From contig NC_082617.1 of assembly GCF_030936135.1 (NCBI RefSeq), forward strand, positions 1,670,001 to 1,734,000: a stretch of 64,000 nucleotides of DNA, read 5' to 3'. A program made the position numbers and the translations under genes. Shown in pieces: positions 25,545 to 37,300 of this stretch (within the stretch, counting starts at the first letter, position 1; every line of letters starts with the position of its first letter). The stretch comes from Gavia stellata (lineage: Eukaryota; Chordata; Aves; Gaviiformes; Gaviidae). The notes below the pieces were generated by a model. That model searched no databases. It was not told where the DNA came from and saw only the letters and a list, made by a program, of their open reading frames with translations.

Positions 25545-26342
25545 TCACATGATGGTGCAGGAAGACAGCGGGTTTCGGATGTGGCAGGTGCAGGCAGCCC
25601 CGCAGTACTGGCGAAAGGTCTGGTAGCAGCTGCGGTCGGTGTCGCTGCTCCACTGGACGGGGTTGGTGGCCAGGGCCTCGGCCGGCAGTCTGTTGAGGAT
25701 ACTGGTGTTGACGGCTAGCGCCGCCAGCCCGTAGTCGGTGAAGAGGACGGTCTCCCGCTTGCAGGTGGGGCAGGAGATGAACTTGTACTTGGGGCAGGAC
25801 TCGTAGAGGATCTGCAGGCATTCCTCACACACCGAGTGCAGGCAGGAGAGGATGCGGGGCCGCTTGTTGGTGAAGTTGTACATGTGGCCGCAGGTGGGGC
25901 ACTCCAGGGGCTCGCAGGGCGTCGAGGGGTGCAGCACGTACTGGTTGACGATCACCTCATCCGACGGTGGCTGCCGGTGGTAGCAGACCTCTGAGCTGCC
26001 CTTCCGCTGGCTCTGGTACCCGCGCTCTCGCCGCGGCAGGGGGGGAGTCCGGGGCAGCGGCAGGGGGCCGGGGGTGGCATCCAAGGCAGGGATGTCCCCA
26101 CACGCCTGGTTGACGATGATCTCGGACTCGGAGGGCCATGCACGCTTGGCCACGAGGGGCGGCTCACGGCGTGGGGCCGGCGCGTAGCGCGGCTGCGAGG
26201 CCTGCAGCTCCGAAAACTTCTCCGGGTGGATGATTTTCATCGCCTCCATTTTAATGATGACCTGTTGCCCTTTCAGACACGACATGAGTATCGTTTTCAC
26301 ATTACTGTCCACTGCTCTGGGGTCTCTGAGGGACGCCTGCAT
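25545..26342 (-). CDS. RNF208: RING finger protein 208
   Basis: A 265-residue frame matching mammalian RNF208 along almost all its length: ILMSCLKG near the N-terminus, KMEAMKIIHPEKF, two copies of the E(I/V)IVNQ motif (residues 74-79 and 129-134), a C3HC4 RING (Cys148 to Cys194, CPTCGH ... CLHSVCEEC ... CPTC), the conserved FTDYGLAALAVNTSIL, and a Cys-rich tail ending in TIM. RNF208 is a RING E3 ligase reported to act on vimentin in mammals (family knowledge). Start: the Met at 26342 gives the full frame; Met 20 (26285) is the alternative, but residues just before it (VKTIL) align with human sequence upstream of MSCLKG, so coding probably extends beyond it. An AG directly after ATGCAG (26337-26338 on +) could be a splice acceptor from a distant 5' exon at 28.45 kb. 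A Pro/Arg linker separates the two VNQ motifs. Confidence 0.95.
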   Translation of the reverse strand: MQASLRDPRAVDSNVKTILMSCLKGQQVIIKMEAMKIIHPEKFSELQASQPRYAPAPRREPPLVAKRAWPSESEIIVNQACGDIPALDATPGPLPLPRTPPLPRRERGYQSQRKGSSEVCYHRQPPSDEVIVNQYVLHPSTPCEPLECPTCGHMYNFTNKRPRILSCLHSVCEECLQILYESCPKYKFISCPTCKRETVLFTDYGLAALAVNTSILNRLPAEALATNPVQWSSDTDRSCYQTFRQYCGAACTCHIRNPLSSCTIM

Positions 26343-28180
26343 GAGGCTAAAACATGCCGACAGTGTGCTGAGCTTTCAATCTTGGCCTGGCTGCAGAGCA
26401 GGAGCATGGGGAGCAGCTGCTGGCATAGGAGAGCATCCTGGGGAGACGGGGCAGCACCAGCGGGCCCCGCACCCCTCTTCTCCGGCCAGCGCCGAGGGTG
26501 CTGGGCGCGAGGCCGGGGCAGGCAGAGGAAGGCAGGGCTCACAGCAGCATCCTGCCTGCCTTGGAGGATGCTCTTGGGTGGCAATCAAAGCGTCGGCTCC
26601 CCACAGCGCCTTGCTGGGACGTTAACGTGGCATTGGCCGTCACTCAGCAGCCCCCACCTTCGGCTTCGCTGGCACTTCCCGTGCCAGATCAGCTGCAGTT
26701 GGGTACAGTAAATTGAAGACTGTGGTGCCAGGCGCTGCCTGGGGCAGGTGAGTCCGGAGGGGGTTCTCGCAGGAACCGGGGGCAGCCCCTGCCTCACCCT
26801 GGCCCCCGCCTCCGCCCGGCCTTTATTCCTGTTTACACGACGTGGGATCCTCGTGGCGCTGAAGAATGTGTTTGCAAATTCCTTTGCTCTGACTTCCCGG
26901 CTCTCCCACTTGCCGTCACCGGCAGCTCCCGCAGGGCAGGGGCTCAGGGAACATCCCGCAACGGAAGGCAGCTCACCTTGGCTGGTGCCGGGGCTGCCAC
27001 ACGCCTTGTCCCCTCCGTCCCTGGTACCTCTGTCCCCAGCTCAGCTTCGTGCTCGCTGGAAATGAAAAGTGAGAGGGGGTTGGATCCAAGGCTCTTCAGG
27101 GATCTACCAGCTGCCAGCGCTCTCTCGGGATGCGTGCCTGCCTGCATCCCGGCAATTTGGCAACTGAGCCCTGCAGGTCCTGTCCATCCGCCCATGTGTT
27201 TGGGCCAGCGGAAGTGGGAGCAGGCAGGTATTTCCCCCCAGGCATCTCCTCAGTGGCCCCCAGCGTGGGGTCCTGGGCCCCCCTCTGCCCTGGGGGCCGG
27301 GAGGGCAGGTCCCCCTGCACCCCGCTGGGATGCAGGGCCCCTCCCGGGGGGGGCTCCCACAGCGACCTGCCTCTGCTCAGGGTTTTCTCTCACGTTTAGC
27401 CCCTCCTCTGCTTGGTGGATCTATTTTTACCTCCATCGCTTGCTCCTGATCTGTCCCTGCTATTATCCCTCCCTCCAGCTTCCTCTCCCCCTTCCCAGCT
27501 CCCTGCCCTTGTCCCGGGGCTGCTGGAGAGGACAGGCCATGTTTGGGGGCAGGAGATGGGGGGCAGGCAGCCATCCCGTGGCCATTTTCTCCCTCAGCAG
27601 CCCCGGCGACAGCCTGTCTCTCCTCCGAGAAGGGCGAAGGCGCTCTCCTCCATCACGCTGCAAATCCTGTTAGAGGGATGCCTGCTCCCGCCGAGCCCTG
27701 CCAGGCCTGCCGGAGGGGGCCCGAGAGGGCCATCTGGTTGCAGCAGCACCCCTTGGGGATGGCGAAAGGCCATGTGGGGTTCAGCCTTGGATGCCCAAGA
27801 GCCGTGGGGGGCCGGATCCCTGCCCGACCCCAGTGGGGGTGTCCCTGGGGGCCATGCCCTGGTGGCATTGGGGTCCTGCAAGCATCCTGTGAAGCCTGCC
27901 CTGGGGAGGGAGGTCTCCCGTCCTGCATCCTCCATCACGGACCCACATCCTGCACCCCACATCCTGCGCTCCGCACCCCACAAGCAGCGTATAACCCCCT
28001 CCGCCTACAGCAGCAGCCCCCGGGGGGTCTCTGCCCGCAGGTCTCGCGCAGACACTCACCCGCAGCGCACGGACGGGCACGGTGAGACCCGTGCGGCCAG
28101 GCAGCCGCCACGCGCAGCCACCGCGTTTCCACGCTCCTGCCGTCACACCCCTCCATCCACAGCCCTGGCGCAGCATCCCG
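26343..28180. other. RNF208 upstream region / probable first intron
   Basis: No coding exon seen. If the 5' exon ending at 28452 is real, this is the RNF208 intron on the minus strand. Confidence 0.45.
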
Positions 28181-29400
28181 CCGTACCCCGCATCCCCCTC
28201 ACCCCTGGGGCCACAGCCCCCCCCCCCCCCCCAAGACACGCAGCAGCCGCCCCCCGCTGACCTCCCACCGCAACCCCCGGCCCCACGCGCGGCTGCCGCC
28301 CGCCCGCAGCCCAACCGCGCACACACATGTGCGCACCCGCACACACACCCGCACACACATCCAGGCGCGTCCTCACGCCCGCGCCTGCGCGCCCGCGGGG
28401 TGATGCCCCCCGGGCAGCCCGGCCGAAAGGACGGTCGCTGCCGGTCGTTACCTGCATTGACCCGCCGTGCCTCGGACGGGGGGTCCCGCTGCGGCCGTGC
28501 CCCCGGTTTAGCCCCCAGACCCCCGCTCCGTCGCCGGTAACGGTCTGGAGGCCCAAGCGGCTAGAGGTTATCTGAAAGGCAGAGGGATGCGGGCGCTGCC
28601 CGTGCCAAGCGCCGGCTCCCCGAGGATGCCGGCGGGTCTCCGCCGCCGCTCCCGCCCGGGCCGTGGCTGCCGGCCCCGCCGCCTCCTCCAGCAGCCTCCC
28701 CGGCGGCGCGGGGAGGGTGGCGGGCACAAAGGCAGTGCTGGCGGCGCCGGGCTCCCGCCGGCTCCTCTGCCTGCGGATGCTCCGCGGGGACCCGCTGCCG
28801 GGGGGAGGCGGCAGGTAGCGGCGCTGCCGCCGCCGGGGAGGCACCTTCCGCCCGCCCCGCGGCTCCGCTCTGCCTCCCCCGGCGCCCCCGCCGCCTCCTC
28901 CGGCCGCGGAGCCCCCGCTCCGCGCGGGGCTGATGCAACACTCCCCGGCCGCCAGCGCAGGCTGGCTGCCCGGGGGGGCTGCAGCTCGGGCCCCCCCCCC
29001 TTTCCCCCGCCGGCAGGTGCAGGCGGGCAGGCAGGCTCCCTCCGCGCTGTCCCGCGGGGGCTCGGCGGGCGCGGGCGCTGCCTGCGCGCTCCCGCTCCGC
29101 TGCCGCCCGGCGCCCGCAGTGCCGCCGCAGTGGTGCAGCCGGCTCACATTTCTCTCGCTCAGCAGCGCCGGGGCCCGCCGGCCGCAGCGCCCGCCGCCCC
29201 GCACACACACACACACACACACGCACACACGCACACGCACACCCCCCCCCCCCCCCCGCCCCGCACGCCCCCCGCCCCGCCGCCGCCGCCCCGCTGCGGC
29301 TCCGCTCCCGGCCCGCCCCGGCCCGCCGCGGCCCCGCTCCGGCTCCACGCCCCTACCCCCGGCCGGGTCCCCGCGAGGTGTTCCGGAGGGGCCTGCAGTG
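28180..29400 (-). promoter_or_regulatory. RNF208: CpG island, probable RNF208 promoter with 5' exon ending at 28452
   Basis: About 1.2 kb of very CpG-dense sequence, the densest in the window. On the minus strand a strong donor (ATGCAG|GTAACG, exon edge 28452) lies inside it. Joined to the RNF208 exon at 26336 this would give ATG CAG GCG TCC, the same first residues (MQAS) that the coding exon would encode by itself. Orientation is inferred from that donor and from the position upstream of RNF208; a divergent plus-strand transcript from the same island is not excluded. Very long open frames here are a composition effect. Confidence 0.5.
29203..29256. repeat. CA microsatellite followed by a poly-C run
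   Basis: About nine CA units, then interrupted GCACAC units, then a run of more than fifteen C's. A similar shorter CA-rich tract is at 28317-28366. Such CpG-island microsatellites are prone to length polymorphism and sequencing error. Confidence 0.85.
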
Positions 29401-30890
29401 ACTCAGCATCTGCCGCGGGAAATGGCTCCGCGGCGCGGGCTGGGAGCGGGCGATGCTGCTCCGGGGGCAGCGCTTTTGGGGCCAGCGTCAGCGGGCGGGT
29501 GGCAGCGGGGAGAGGGGCCACAGCCCCCGCAGCTGTCAGGGCTGGGGAGAGGCCGTGACACCAGTAATGCACCACCCCCCCCCCGCTTTTTCCCACTGCC
29601 GAATCAGAGCCATGCACCCCACCGTGCCCCGAGGGACCCCTGCCCCACTGCCAGGCCTGACCCTGACCCACAGGCACCCCCGTAGCAGGGATGCAGAGGG
29701 GCTCCCCCCCACACTGAGGTCCAAACCCGGCCGAGCACCCCAATCCCTGCTGAGCTCTAGGGAGGGGGGAGCAGGGCGCAGGGTCTCGCCGGTCCCTGGG
29801 GGTTGTGGTGGGCTCACACAGTGTGCAGGGGGTCACACTGCCACTGGGTACCAGCAACGCTGTTGGGTCCCTGGGGAGCACTGGGGAGCTTCACGCATTG
29901 CTGTGGTCCCGCTGTTTTGACCCGCTTCACTGGCCCAGGCAGACACGAGCCCCCGGACGGGGGAGACCCCACATTGTGCCCCAGGAGGACGACTCCTGGT
30001 CTGTACTTGCTGGCTCCTGCCATGCCCTAGGAGATGCTAGAGGCTGGGCTGCCCTCTCCCCCTGCCACGGGTGCCTCCAGTGCGGGGAGTCTGCAGGCCG
30101 GCAGCCAGCCCCACGTGGAGCCCCCCAACTCCCCAGCCACGCTCGAACCTAGAGCTCACAGCCATCCTCCCCCGGCAACAATGACCCAGGCACAGGCACA
30201 GCCAAACCCAAAACCACTCTGTCCCTCCATCCCACCCTGTCTGGGGCAGGGTGCCAGTGGGGTCCCGCTGGGCTCCTTTGGGTGCTGCTGGGTTTTCCCT
30301 GCTCATGTCACCTGCTGTCACCTTCGAGCTGTTTACACTCCTCAGTTGGCCGCAGGATTTTGCCTGGATTTTGGTGCCCTCCCCCTGAAGGTTACCCTGC
30401 CCGGACTCCCTGGCTGGCCCTCCAGCCTTGCTGCAGCAAAGACCCGGCCGCCACTCGCCCTTTTAACAAGGGGTCTGCGGGGCCCTGGAGCCATGCTGTG
30501 ACTACACAGCCACATCATGCTCACGCCATCGCTATCCCCTGGTCCCTTCGTCAGTGGGACGGACACAGAAGCTGGAGCTCACGTGTTTCACTGAACAGCT
30601 CTGCATTCCCACTATCAGCTCAGAGGAAAGCTCAGCTCCATCAGGCCTTACTCATCCCTTAGACGACCCGACCATCCATGTTCCAGGCAACGATGCTAAA
30701 AATCTCTCCCAGATGCCTGGCCTGGAGGAGATGACCAAAGCCACCCGGGCCAGAGAGATGCCCTGGTACCCCAAGGGCTCAGCCACACTCTATCCGTGGG
30801 CTGGACGGACCCTGGACCGTGGCTTCCCCCTGGGCACCATGCAACTTCACCCCCCAGCTGCCTCCGCCTGGAAGTCCATGCTCCCCTATT
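29400..30890. other. Intergenic, no gene seen
   Basis: GC-rich sequence after the CpG island. There is no frame with a recognisable family signature. Confidence 0.5.
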
Positions 30891-32900
30891 GACAACGTTA
30901 GTAATTGTATTTTTAATCTTCTAGTTTCTCGTTGGATAAGGGATTTTGTAACGACTTTGCCTCTAGTCCCTCTAAGTGTAATTCTTTGATCAGCTCACCT
31001 GCCGAAATCAGTGTGAGGCTGCTGCTGTCTGGCACCCTAAACAGGATTCCCTTAATCTTCCCCATCCTTTCTGTGTCAGTTTTTGCTTACTTTCCTGCTA
31101 ACGCTTCTGGATGCAGATAGCAAGAACCGATATATTATGCTTGAACTCACAGAGCAAAGGAAATTGCAGGAAGTGAGTGAGCACGAGCCATTTTCTGTTA
31201 TTAATTCATATGGCATCCCCATGCTGACCCAGCTACATGGTGTTATTACGTTGCTATTCCATGACTTAAGCAACAGCTCTATTTAAAAATAATCATAAAT
31301 TATATCAGGCATCTTTTCTGCTGAATAAGAGTGTGTTTGTGCCAAGATGCTGGGGAACCTCGTGTTGCCCCAGTAGCTCTGCTAGTCTCTGCTTCGTGCG
31401 CTCAGAGGACGTGGCACTGGATCCTCCCCATCCCGGCACAGCAGCACTTCTTGGCCTTTCCTCCACCTATTCAGGTACTCATGAAGCAGTCTGCAGTCCG
31501 AGCCAAAGCGTGGCACTTCTTTTTCTCCTAGAGCTTGCGTTAGGATTGTTGGGGTCCTTGGGAGCAAGTGCCACTGGTTCAGTCTTGCGCAAGGGAGGCT
31601 TTCGCCCCGAGTTTTCATCCTAACATGTGAGTGCTCAATGAGACTTGCAGAGCTCTCCCAGGCTTGCTTTTCGAGGTGCTGAGTTTTCCCTTTTCTCTGC
31701 TGAGTTGGACCACCGAGATCTCTGCTCTCCAACCCAAAATGAAAATAATCTCATCCTTCAAAGCCCAGACCCTTCATCTTTGGCCGGGCCCGGGCGGCTG
31801 CATTCTCGAGTGATGTTGCTACCAAATCCCAGGCCCTGTGCCCAACTCTAACCTTTGCCTTTGGGTCTGGCCATACTCTTATTCCTGGGTTTAACACCTA
31901 ACTTTGTCATATATACATATATGCTGCATTATCTTTCATAAAAAATCTATTGTATTGTGTGTTATCATAAATGTACGTCGTTATGCGGCATGTGGATATT
32001 CTCAGCGTGTCTTCTCAGCTGTGCTGATGTGATATGGCATGCTTTTCTGGGTTTTACAAACAGCACTGATTTATTTTACCATTTTCTGAGACCTTTCCAG
32101 CAGGACAAGCATGCCCTTGGGTTCGGAGGGAGCTCCTAAGCTCAAGTGTACCCACTGTTCCCCATGTCCTGCATTGAGCTCTACTCGGACAGACACCCAG
32201 GAGCAGCTTTGCCAGTGGGTTCGCTTCATGCCATCCAGAGAAATGAAGGTTTGCTTCTATAATCTAGTGATGGTTCTTCCCTGGTACCCTGCGTGCAAGC
32301 ACAGCTTCTTTCTTCAAAACTCATTACCTTCCAGTGCCACAAATGGATCATTTCTAAACTTTTGGTTTACAGATGCAGTGAGAGACGTAACACTGCTGGC
32401 CAGTCTCTGCTGCAGCTCTGCTGAGATGAAAGGTGATGCCAGAAGATAATTTGACCCTAAATTTCTTCTTCATCATCTGCATCAGCCATCATCAGCTTGG
32501 TCATCCAGCTGCGCCCTCAGGATTTTACTGCCCTTCTGGATTTATAATGCCTGTGGAGAAGCACCAGCTCCTTCCTCGCTTGGTGCTGACCCTGCACCGT
32601 GTCTTTGCTTTCCACTCAACCCGAGTGAGCCAGCAGCTCTGTGCGTGCCAAACCTCCCTGCCCCGCGTCCCGGATCCCATCTACGGTGTGCATACCTGGC
32701 ATTGCGCTTTGCTGTCCATGTTTCTGGCGGCAGCACCTGGGGTGCTTTTGCAATGACTCACGCCACTTTTATTTACTGCTTGCCGCTCTCGTTACAGAGT
32801 TTGTTTGACCGGGTACTGCACACATCAACAGCTCTTTCCAAAATCCAGCCTGTTTCTTGCAATGATCTTGTTTTGCGCTGGTGAATCACTCATCACATAG
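30890..32900. other. AT-richer island in a GC-rich gene-poor region
   Basis: Composition changes sharply to AT-richer, with short A/T runs (for example 31265-31310 and 31900-31970) and no long open frame. No transposon was recognised. The segment 31100-31320 has the balanced, non-repetitive look of conserved noncoding DNA, but that is only an impression. Confidence 0.4.
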
Positions 32901-33406
32901 ATAATTCACCCACAAGAAAATGAGCTCATCTTCAGCTTTCCAGAGAGCAGCTTTATCGGCAGGTCTGTAGTGGGCCAGGCACCTTTGCCAGCGCCTGCTC
33001 GGCTGCTCTGCGGCGCCGGAGGGATGACCCAGCCCAGCGGGGCTAGGAGAGACGCTCTGTCTCACGTCTTTTCATCCTCCATGCTCCATCGTGCCGTGCT
33101 CCATCCCCTCGGGGTTGTCTCTCCTTCTCAGAGTAGAGCATCAGGAGAAGGGACCCCAAGTGCCATGATGGCCACCCTCCCAGGCTGAGCCTGGCATCAG
33201 CTCCGCAGTGGCGGGTGCAGACACTGGCACAAGTGGAAAGCAGGGCAGATCTCACACTGTGCATCCGCCACGCGGCTCCACCAAAACTATCGCAGGAGCT
33301 GTCTGCAGCTCCTGGGATGTGCAGCTTGCCCAGGCAGAGCAAACACCATTTTGAAGGAGGGATGCTATTAAAAATCTGCCAAGAAACCGGCAGAATTGCT
33401 TGTTGC

Positions 33407-33436
33407 CAGCTGGTTGCTTAAGGATGCAACCAGCTG
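33407..33436. repeat. Small perfect inverted repeat (11-bp arms)
   Basis: CAGCTGGTTGC (33407-33417) is repeated as its exact reverse complement at 33426-33436 around an 8-nt spacer. Another GGTTGCT motif occurs just after it. It may be a chance hairpin. Confidence 0.7.
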
Positions 33437-34032
33437 CTGCAGAGTTGGTTGCTCTGGTTGCTGTTTGAAGCAGCAGAAGTGTGTGGGTTGGTGGTGGTCA
33501 GGACCTGTCCGTTGATGCTCTTGCAGTACAGTCCTAACGCATTGATGGCGGTTTGGATGTGGTTGTATCTAGGCTTGCAGCCCTCTACAGAGCCTCCGCT
33601 GTGAGAAAAATGGTGCTCAGAAGATGTGCAAAATGGTCTAAAGCCTGTGGCTCTTCCACATGGTACCGCACACAAACCTTGACATTACAGGAATTATAAG
33701 GTCCACAGCATGACAGACCCACACGCATGGTGGTCTGGCCAGCTCGAAGGTTATGGATGTTCCTAAAGCCCCGAACAGATCCCAGGGGGTATAATCATTA
33801 CTTTTATTATTAATTCATTGTAGTGATTAATACTACGGCCACTTCTGGGAGCCCTTGGTGTGAAGTGGGCACCCGCCTTGCTGGTGCTGCACCGACGGCA
33901 GGAGGGCAGGGAGGAGAAGGAGGGATGCACACGGGCTGGGGGGAGATCAAGGCAGCAGGGCCAGAGGGACCATCTCCTGTCTCCTTGGACCTGGTGACCT
34001 TCGTTCCTCTCCCCACCAGCTCCCTGCCTGCA

Positions 34033-34345
34033 GACCTGGGGTTGTTCAGCTGTCAGAAGACTCATGGAAAATTCATTCATCTTCACAGCTATCTCATGGG
34101 AGGAGGGAGAGAGTATGAGGATCACAGCCACAAGCTGGGATGTGGGAAATTCCAGCTGCATTTCCCTATAGTTACATAGGGAAAAGCTTTTTCTCTTTGA
34201 GGGTTAAACATTGGACCGTGGCACAGAGAGAACGTGGGGTCTCCAGCCTTGGAGATGTTCAAAGCTGCCCTGCATGAGGTCCAGAGCAACATGCTGGCCA
34301 TGCTTTGAGCAGGGCGTTGCAGTCTGCTATGGGACTTGGACCAGC
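34033..34345 (+). mobile_element. CR1 LINE, 3' fragment
   Basis: The order of phrases follows the 3' end of avian CR1 elements: GACCTGGGGTTGTTCAG (34033 on), CACAAGCTGGGATGTGGGAA, a degraded AGGGAAAAGCTTTTTC, GAGGGTTAAACATTGGACC, CACAGAGAGAACGTGGGG, TCTCCAGCCTTGGAGATGTT, and GCTTTGAGCAGGG. It is a truncated, diverged copy lacking the ORF2 bulk and shows an internal gap compared with the consensus I remember, so it is old. No target-site duplication was identified. CR1 supports a bird or reptile source. Confidence 0.8.
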
Positions 34346-37300
34346 CGTAGTCCCCGTGGGGCAAGTGGGGTCCCCCACTCCCACCAGAGCCCCCTTCTTT
34401 ACCTGGGGACTGCATCTGCCCCACTCGGTGTGTGCACAGTCCCACGGACTCCTAAGGCAGGGAGGATTTCACATCTTGCTGGCAACCCAGCAGCAGCACA
34501 GTCATGTCAGAAGCTCCCTCCTGGTCCTGCCGTGCTGACAGGGGCTGATGGGGGGATCTGGAGCTCCCTGGGGGCTGCTGGCCTGGGCAGGGGGTGACCA
34601 CAAAGTCCCAGAGCTGCATTTCAGGGGCAAGAGGGTGCAAGGAAGACCCACGTCCTTTAGAAAATACCTTGTGCCCAGGCAAAACAGGACAGGGATGGCC
34701 CGGAAATAGAAATGGCAGCTCTGCAGAAACCTTCGCCCTTCCCATCCAGCCCAGCTGATGCTGGGTTTAACAGAGCCTGAGGGATCTGAGGCTCAGCAGA
34801 AACCAGAGCATGCACCAGAGTGGGGATACGGCTGCTCTTCCCAGCCTTCCTTTGCTGGGTTGGGCAGGTGCAGGGCTGCTGGAGCAGCTCTGGTGCCGGT
34901 GATGTGGGGCTGAGGCAGATGCCTTGTAACTGGTGACATTTAGCGTTTGCTTTGCTGGCTCCCTGGGAGAGCCCGGCGCTGCCTGCGCTTGTAACCTGAC
35001 AGTGCTGCTCGCCTGGGTGCAGCGGCGAAACACAAACTGGGTCAGGGAGAAGGAGGCGGTGCGGCGGCTGCGTGAGCCTTCGAGATGCCCGTCAACAGCA
35101 CGGTGGGGCAAGGTGGTCCTGGCATGGGTGAAGAGGTGCTCAAGCTCCTGCTCGTTCCTCCCAGGTGCTGCCTCAGCTGGGGCACGGCTCCAAAGAGCAG
35201 CCCAGCACTGAAGCAGCAATTTGTTTTTGCAGCTGAATTTCAGCTTTTTCAGGAAAACTTCCCTGAACGCAGTGGATGGGACCTGCCGAGCCCTGTCCAA
35301 CTCCTGGACGGGGCCGCTGCCACCCCTTGCTCTGAATGCAGCCCGACACATGAGGCTGTGGCCGTGCTTGCGGGTGGTGGGATCCTGCCGTCCCAGCGTG
35401 TCTGCCCCAGGGTTCCTGGCAGGATCTGGGAGCACAATGTGCTCCACCATCCCTGGCTCCCAGCACCTGGCAACAATTGCCAGGTCTCCTGCTATCCCTT
35501 CTGCTTGGCTTGGGCAACTGATGCTGTTATATGGAGCACCACAGTTGCATTTCTAGGTCAGTTGAGTGAATTTGAGTGTTGACCCGAGGATTTTGTTTTC
35601 CCTGCCTGCAACCCTCCTGGGGAGCTGTGTGGGTGCGTGGCTGGGAGCTGCCCCCTGCGCAGCTCCTGCTCCAGCACATCAGCAGCTTCCTGCGGCACAG
35701 CGGCTGCTGGGCACGTGGGGGCTGCCAGAGCAGGCGCTCCTTCGCTGCGGTTTGAGCATGGGGAGCTGAGCCGCCGCTTGCTCTGAGTGTGAGGTGGGGA
35801 GAGCTTCAGCTGGGGGAAGAGCATCGACTTGCAGACCTGGGGACGGGTGGTTGCAGGGGGGAGGTGGGGGGGGAGGCACAAGGAAACGCTGGAGCTGGTG
35901 AACTCCCCAGCATCACCTTGGGTGGAAGCTGGAGGCCATGTAGAGCCCTTGGCAGAGGGACTGTGGGAGGGGGCTGCATCCCATGGAGCAGGGACGGTGT
36001 GCTGTACCGGCTGTTGAGGAGGTTTCCTGGGGCTGACAGCATTATCTGGCATTGGGGTTTCCATCGTTTCTTTCCTCTCCCTGATTTCTTCAGTCCTCCA
36101 AGGGCCTGGCAACTATATTTGGTGCCAGGAGCCATCCTGGGATGCTACGGGAGGACCTCATGGTCTGCCTTTCCCTGCTGCTCCCTCCAGAGACGATGCC
36201 CTGCCCGGATGCTCTGGAGCCATCCCGGTCCTATGGATGGGGAAGAAGGTGCAGTTTTGGGTGCAGGCTTGAGGACGAGGGCTGTCCCCCACAAGGCAGA
36301 AGGGGTGTCTGGGGAGCCCCCACCTGCCAGGGCTCACCCAGGCCCCAGCTTTCTGCAGGACCCTGATCTACACACAGGGGTTTGGGGCCGGCAGAGCTGC
36401 GGAGGAGGCTCTGCACCAGCGCAGGGGCTGCCTGCCCAGCAGCTGCCCGTGTGCCAGCGCAGAGCTGCCAGGCTGCGTGAGCCTGGCCCTCGCATCCCTC
36501 GGCAGCACCACAGACACAAATGGGAGCAGACAGGCCGGCTCGAGAGGTAAAGATCAAACCCTGGGAGCCCGGGGCTGCTGTCAGCGCGAGGCGGGGTGCT
36601 CGGAGCCATCCCAGGAGTGGCAGCCCCATCGCTTGCCCTGCCTGGTGATGCCCCTACTAAAGTGCTGTCCCCCCACATGGCTGCAGTGCGGTGCTGGTGG
36701 CAGAGCGCAGGCAGGAGCCTGCTGAGGGGCTGTCTACACTGCCTCCGTGCTGCAGCGACCACAGCAGGGGCTGGCCATGGCTCAGGACCATGCTGGGGGG
36801 AAAGGATACGGGGGTTTGCCTGCCCTGGATTTCCGATCTGGGGGGATGTACAAGCCACTGCCAGGGTGCGGGAATAAATGGCCCCACTCCTCCTGCTGGG
36901 CTCTGCCAAGGGGGATGCTCCTGTGCCCAGCACCTCCCCAGGGGCTGTGCCCTGGCTTCTCCGTGGGCTCAGGAGGGCAGAGGGGAAGGTGGCCCTGAAA
37001 CACGGCCCTGCTGGGAACCGCTGCGGAAAGCCCCCCTCCGCGGGGCCGCGTGGCTGCCCCAGCCTGCGTCAGCGTGTGGAAACTTCAACCGCCCGCCACA
37101 GGCTCTTGCTGAGCCGGCGGCTGTGGGAGGATGGTGCCGCCATGGTGGCACGTGGGTCGTGGCTCGCAGGAAGCCGTCTGGCTGCACCCACGCTCCCAGG
37201 GAGTGAGGCAGGGGGAGCACTCTGCGTGGTTGGGGCAGGACACGCAGCACCCACCAAGGCGATTTGCAGGAGCAGAGGCAGATGCCAGTGGCACAGGGCT

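Noticed and set aside
28143-29348. 401-codon reverse frame in the CpG island
   Set aside because: Ala/Gly/Arg-rich composition expected from extreme GC content; no family motif. Only a small 5' exon for RNF208 is plausible here.
28587-29558. 323-codon forward frame in the CpG island
   Set aside because: It overlaps the reverse frame antisense and crosses the CA and poly-C tracts.
33418-33675. Reverse 85-codon frame with a plausible acceptor (TTTTCTCACAG) before a CKPRYNHIQTAINALG segment
   Set aside because: Looks more protein-like than its neighbours, but I cannot match it to any family and see no partner exons.
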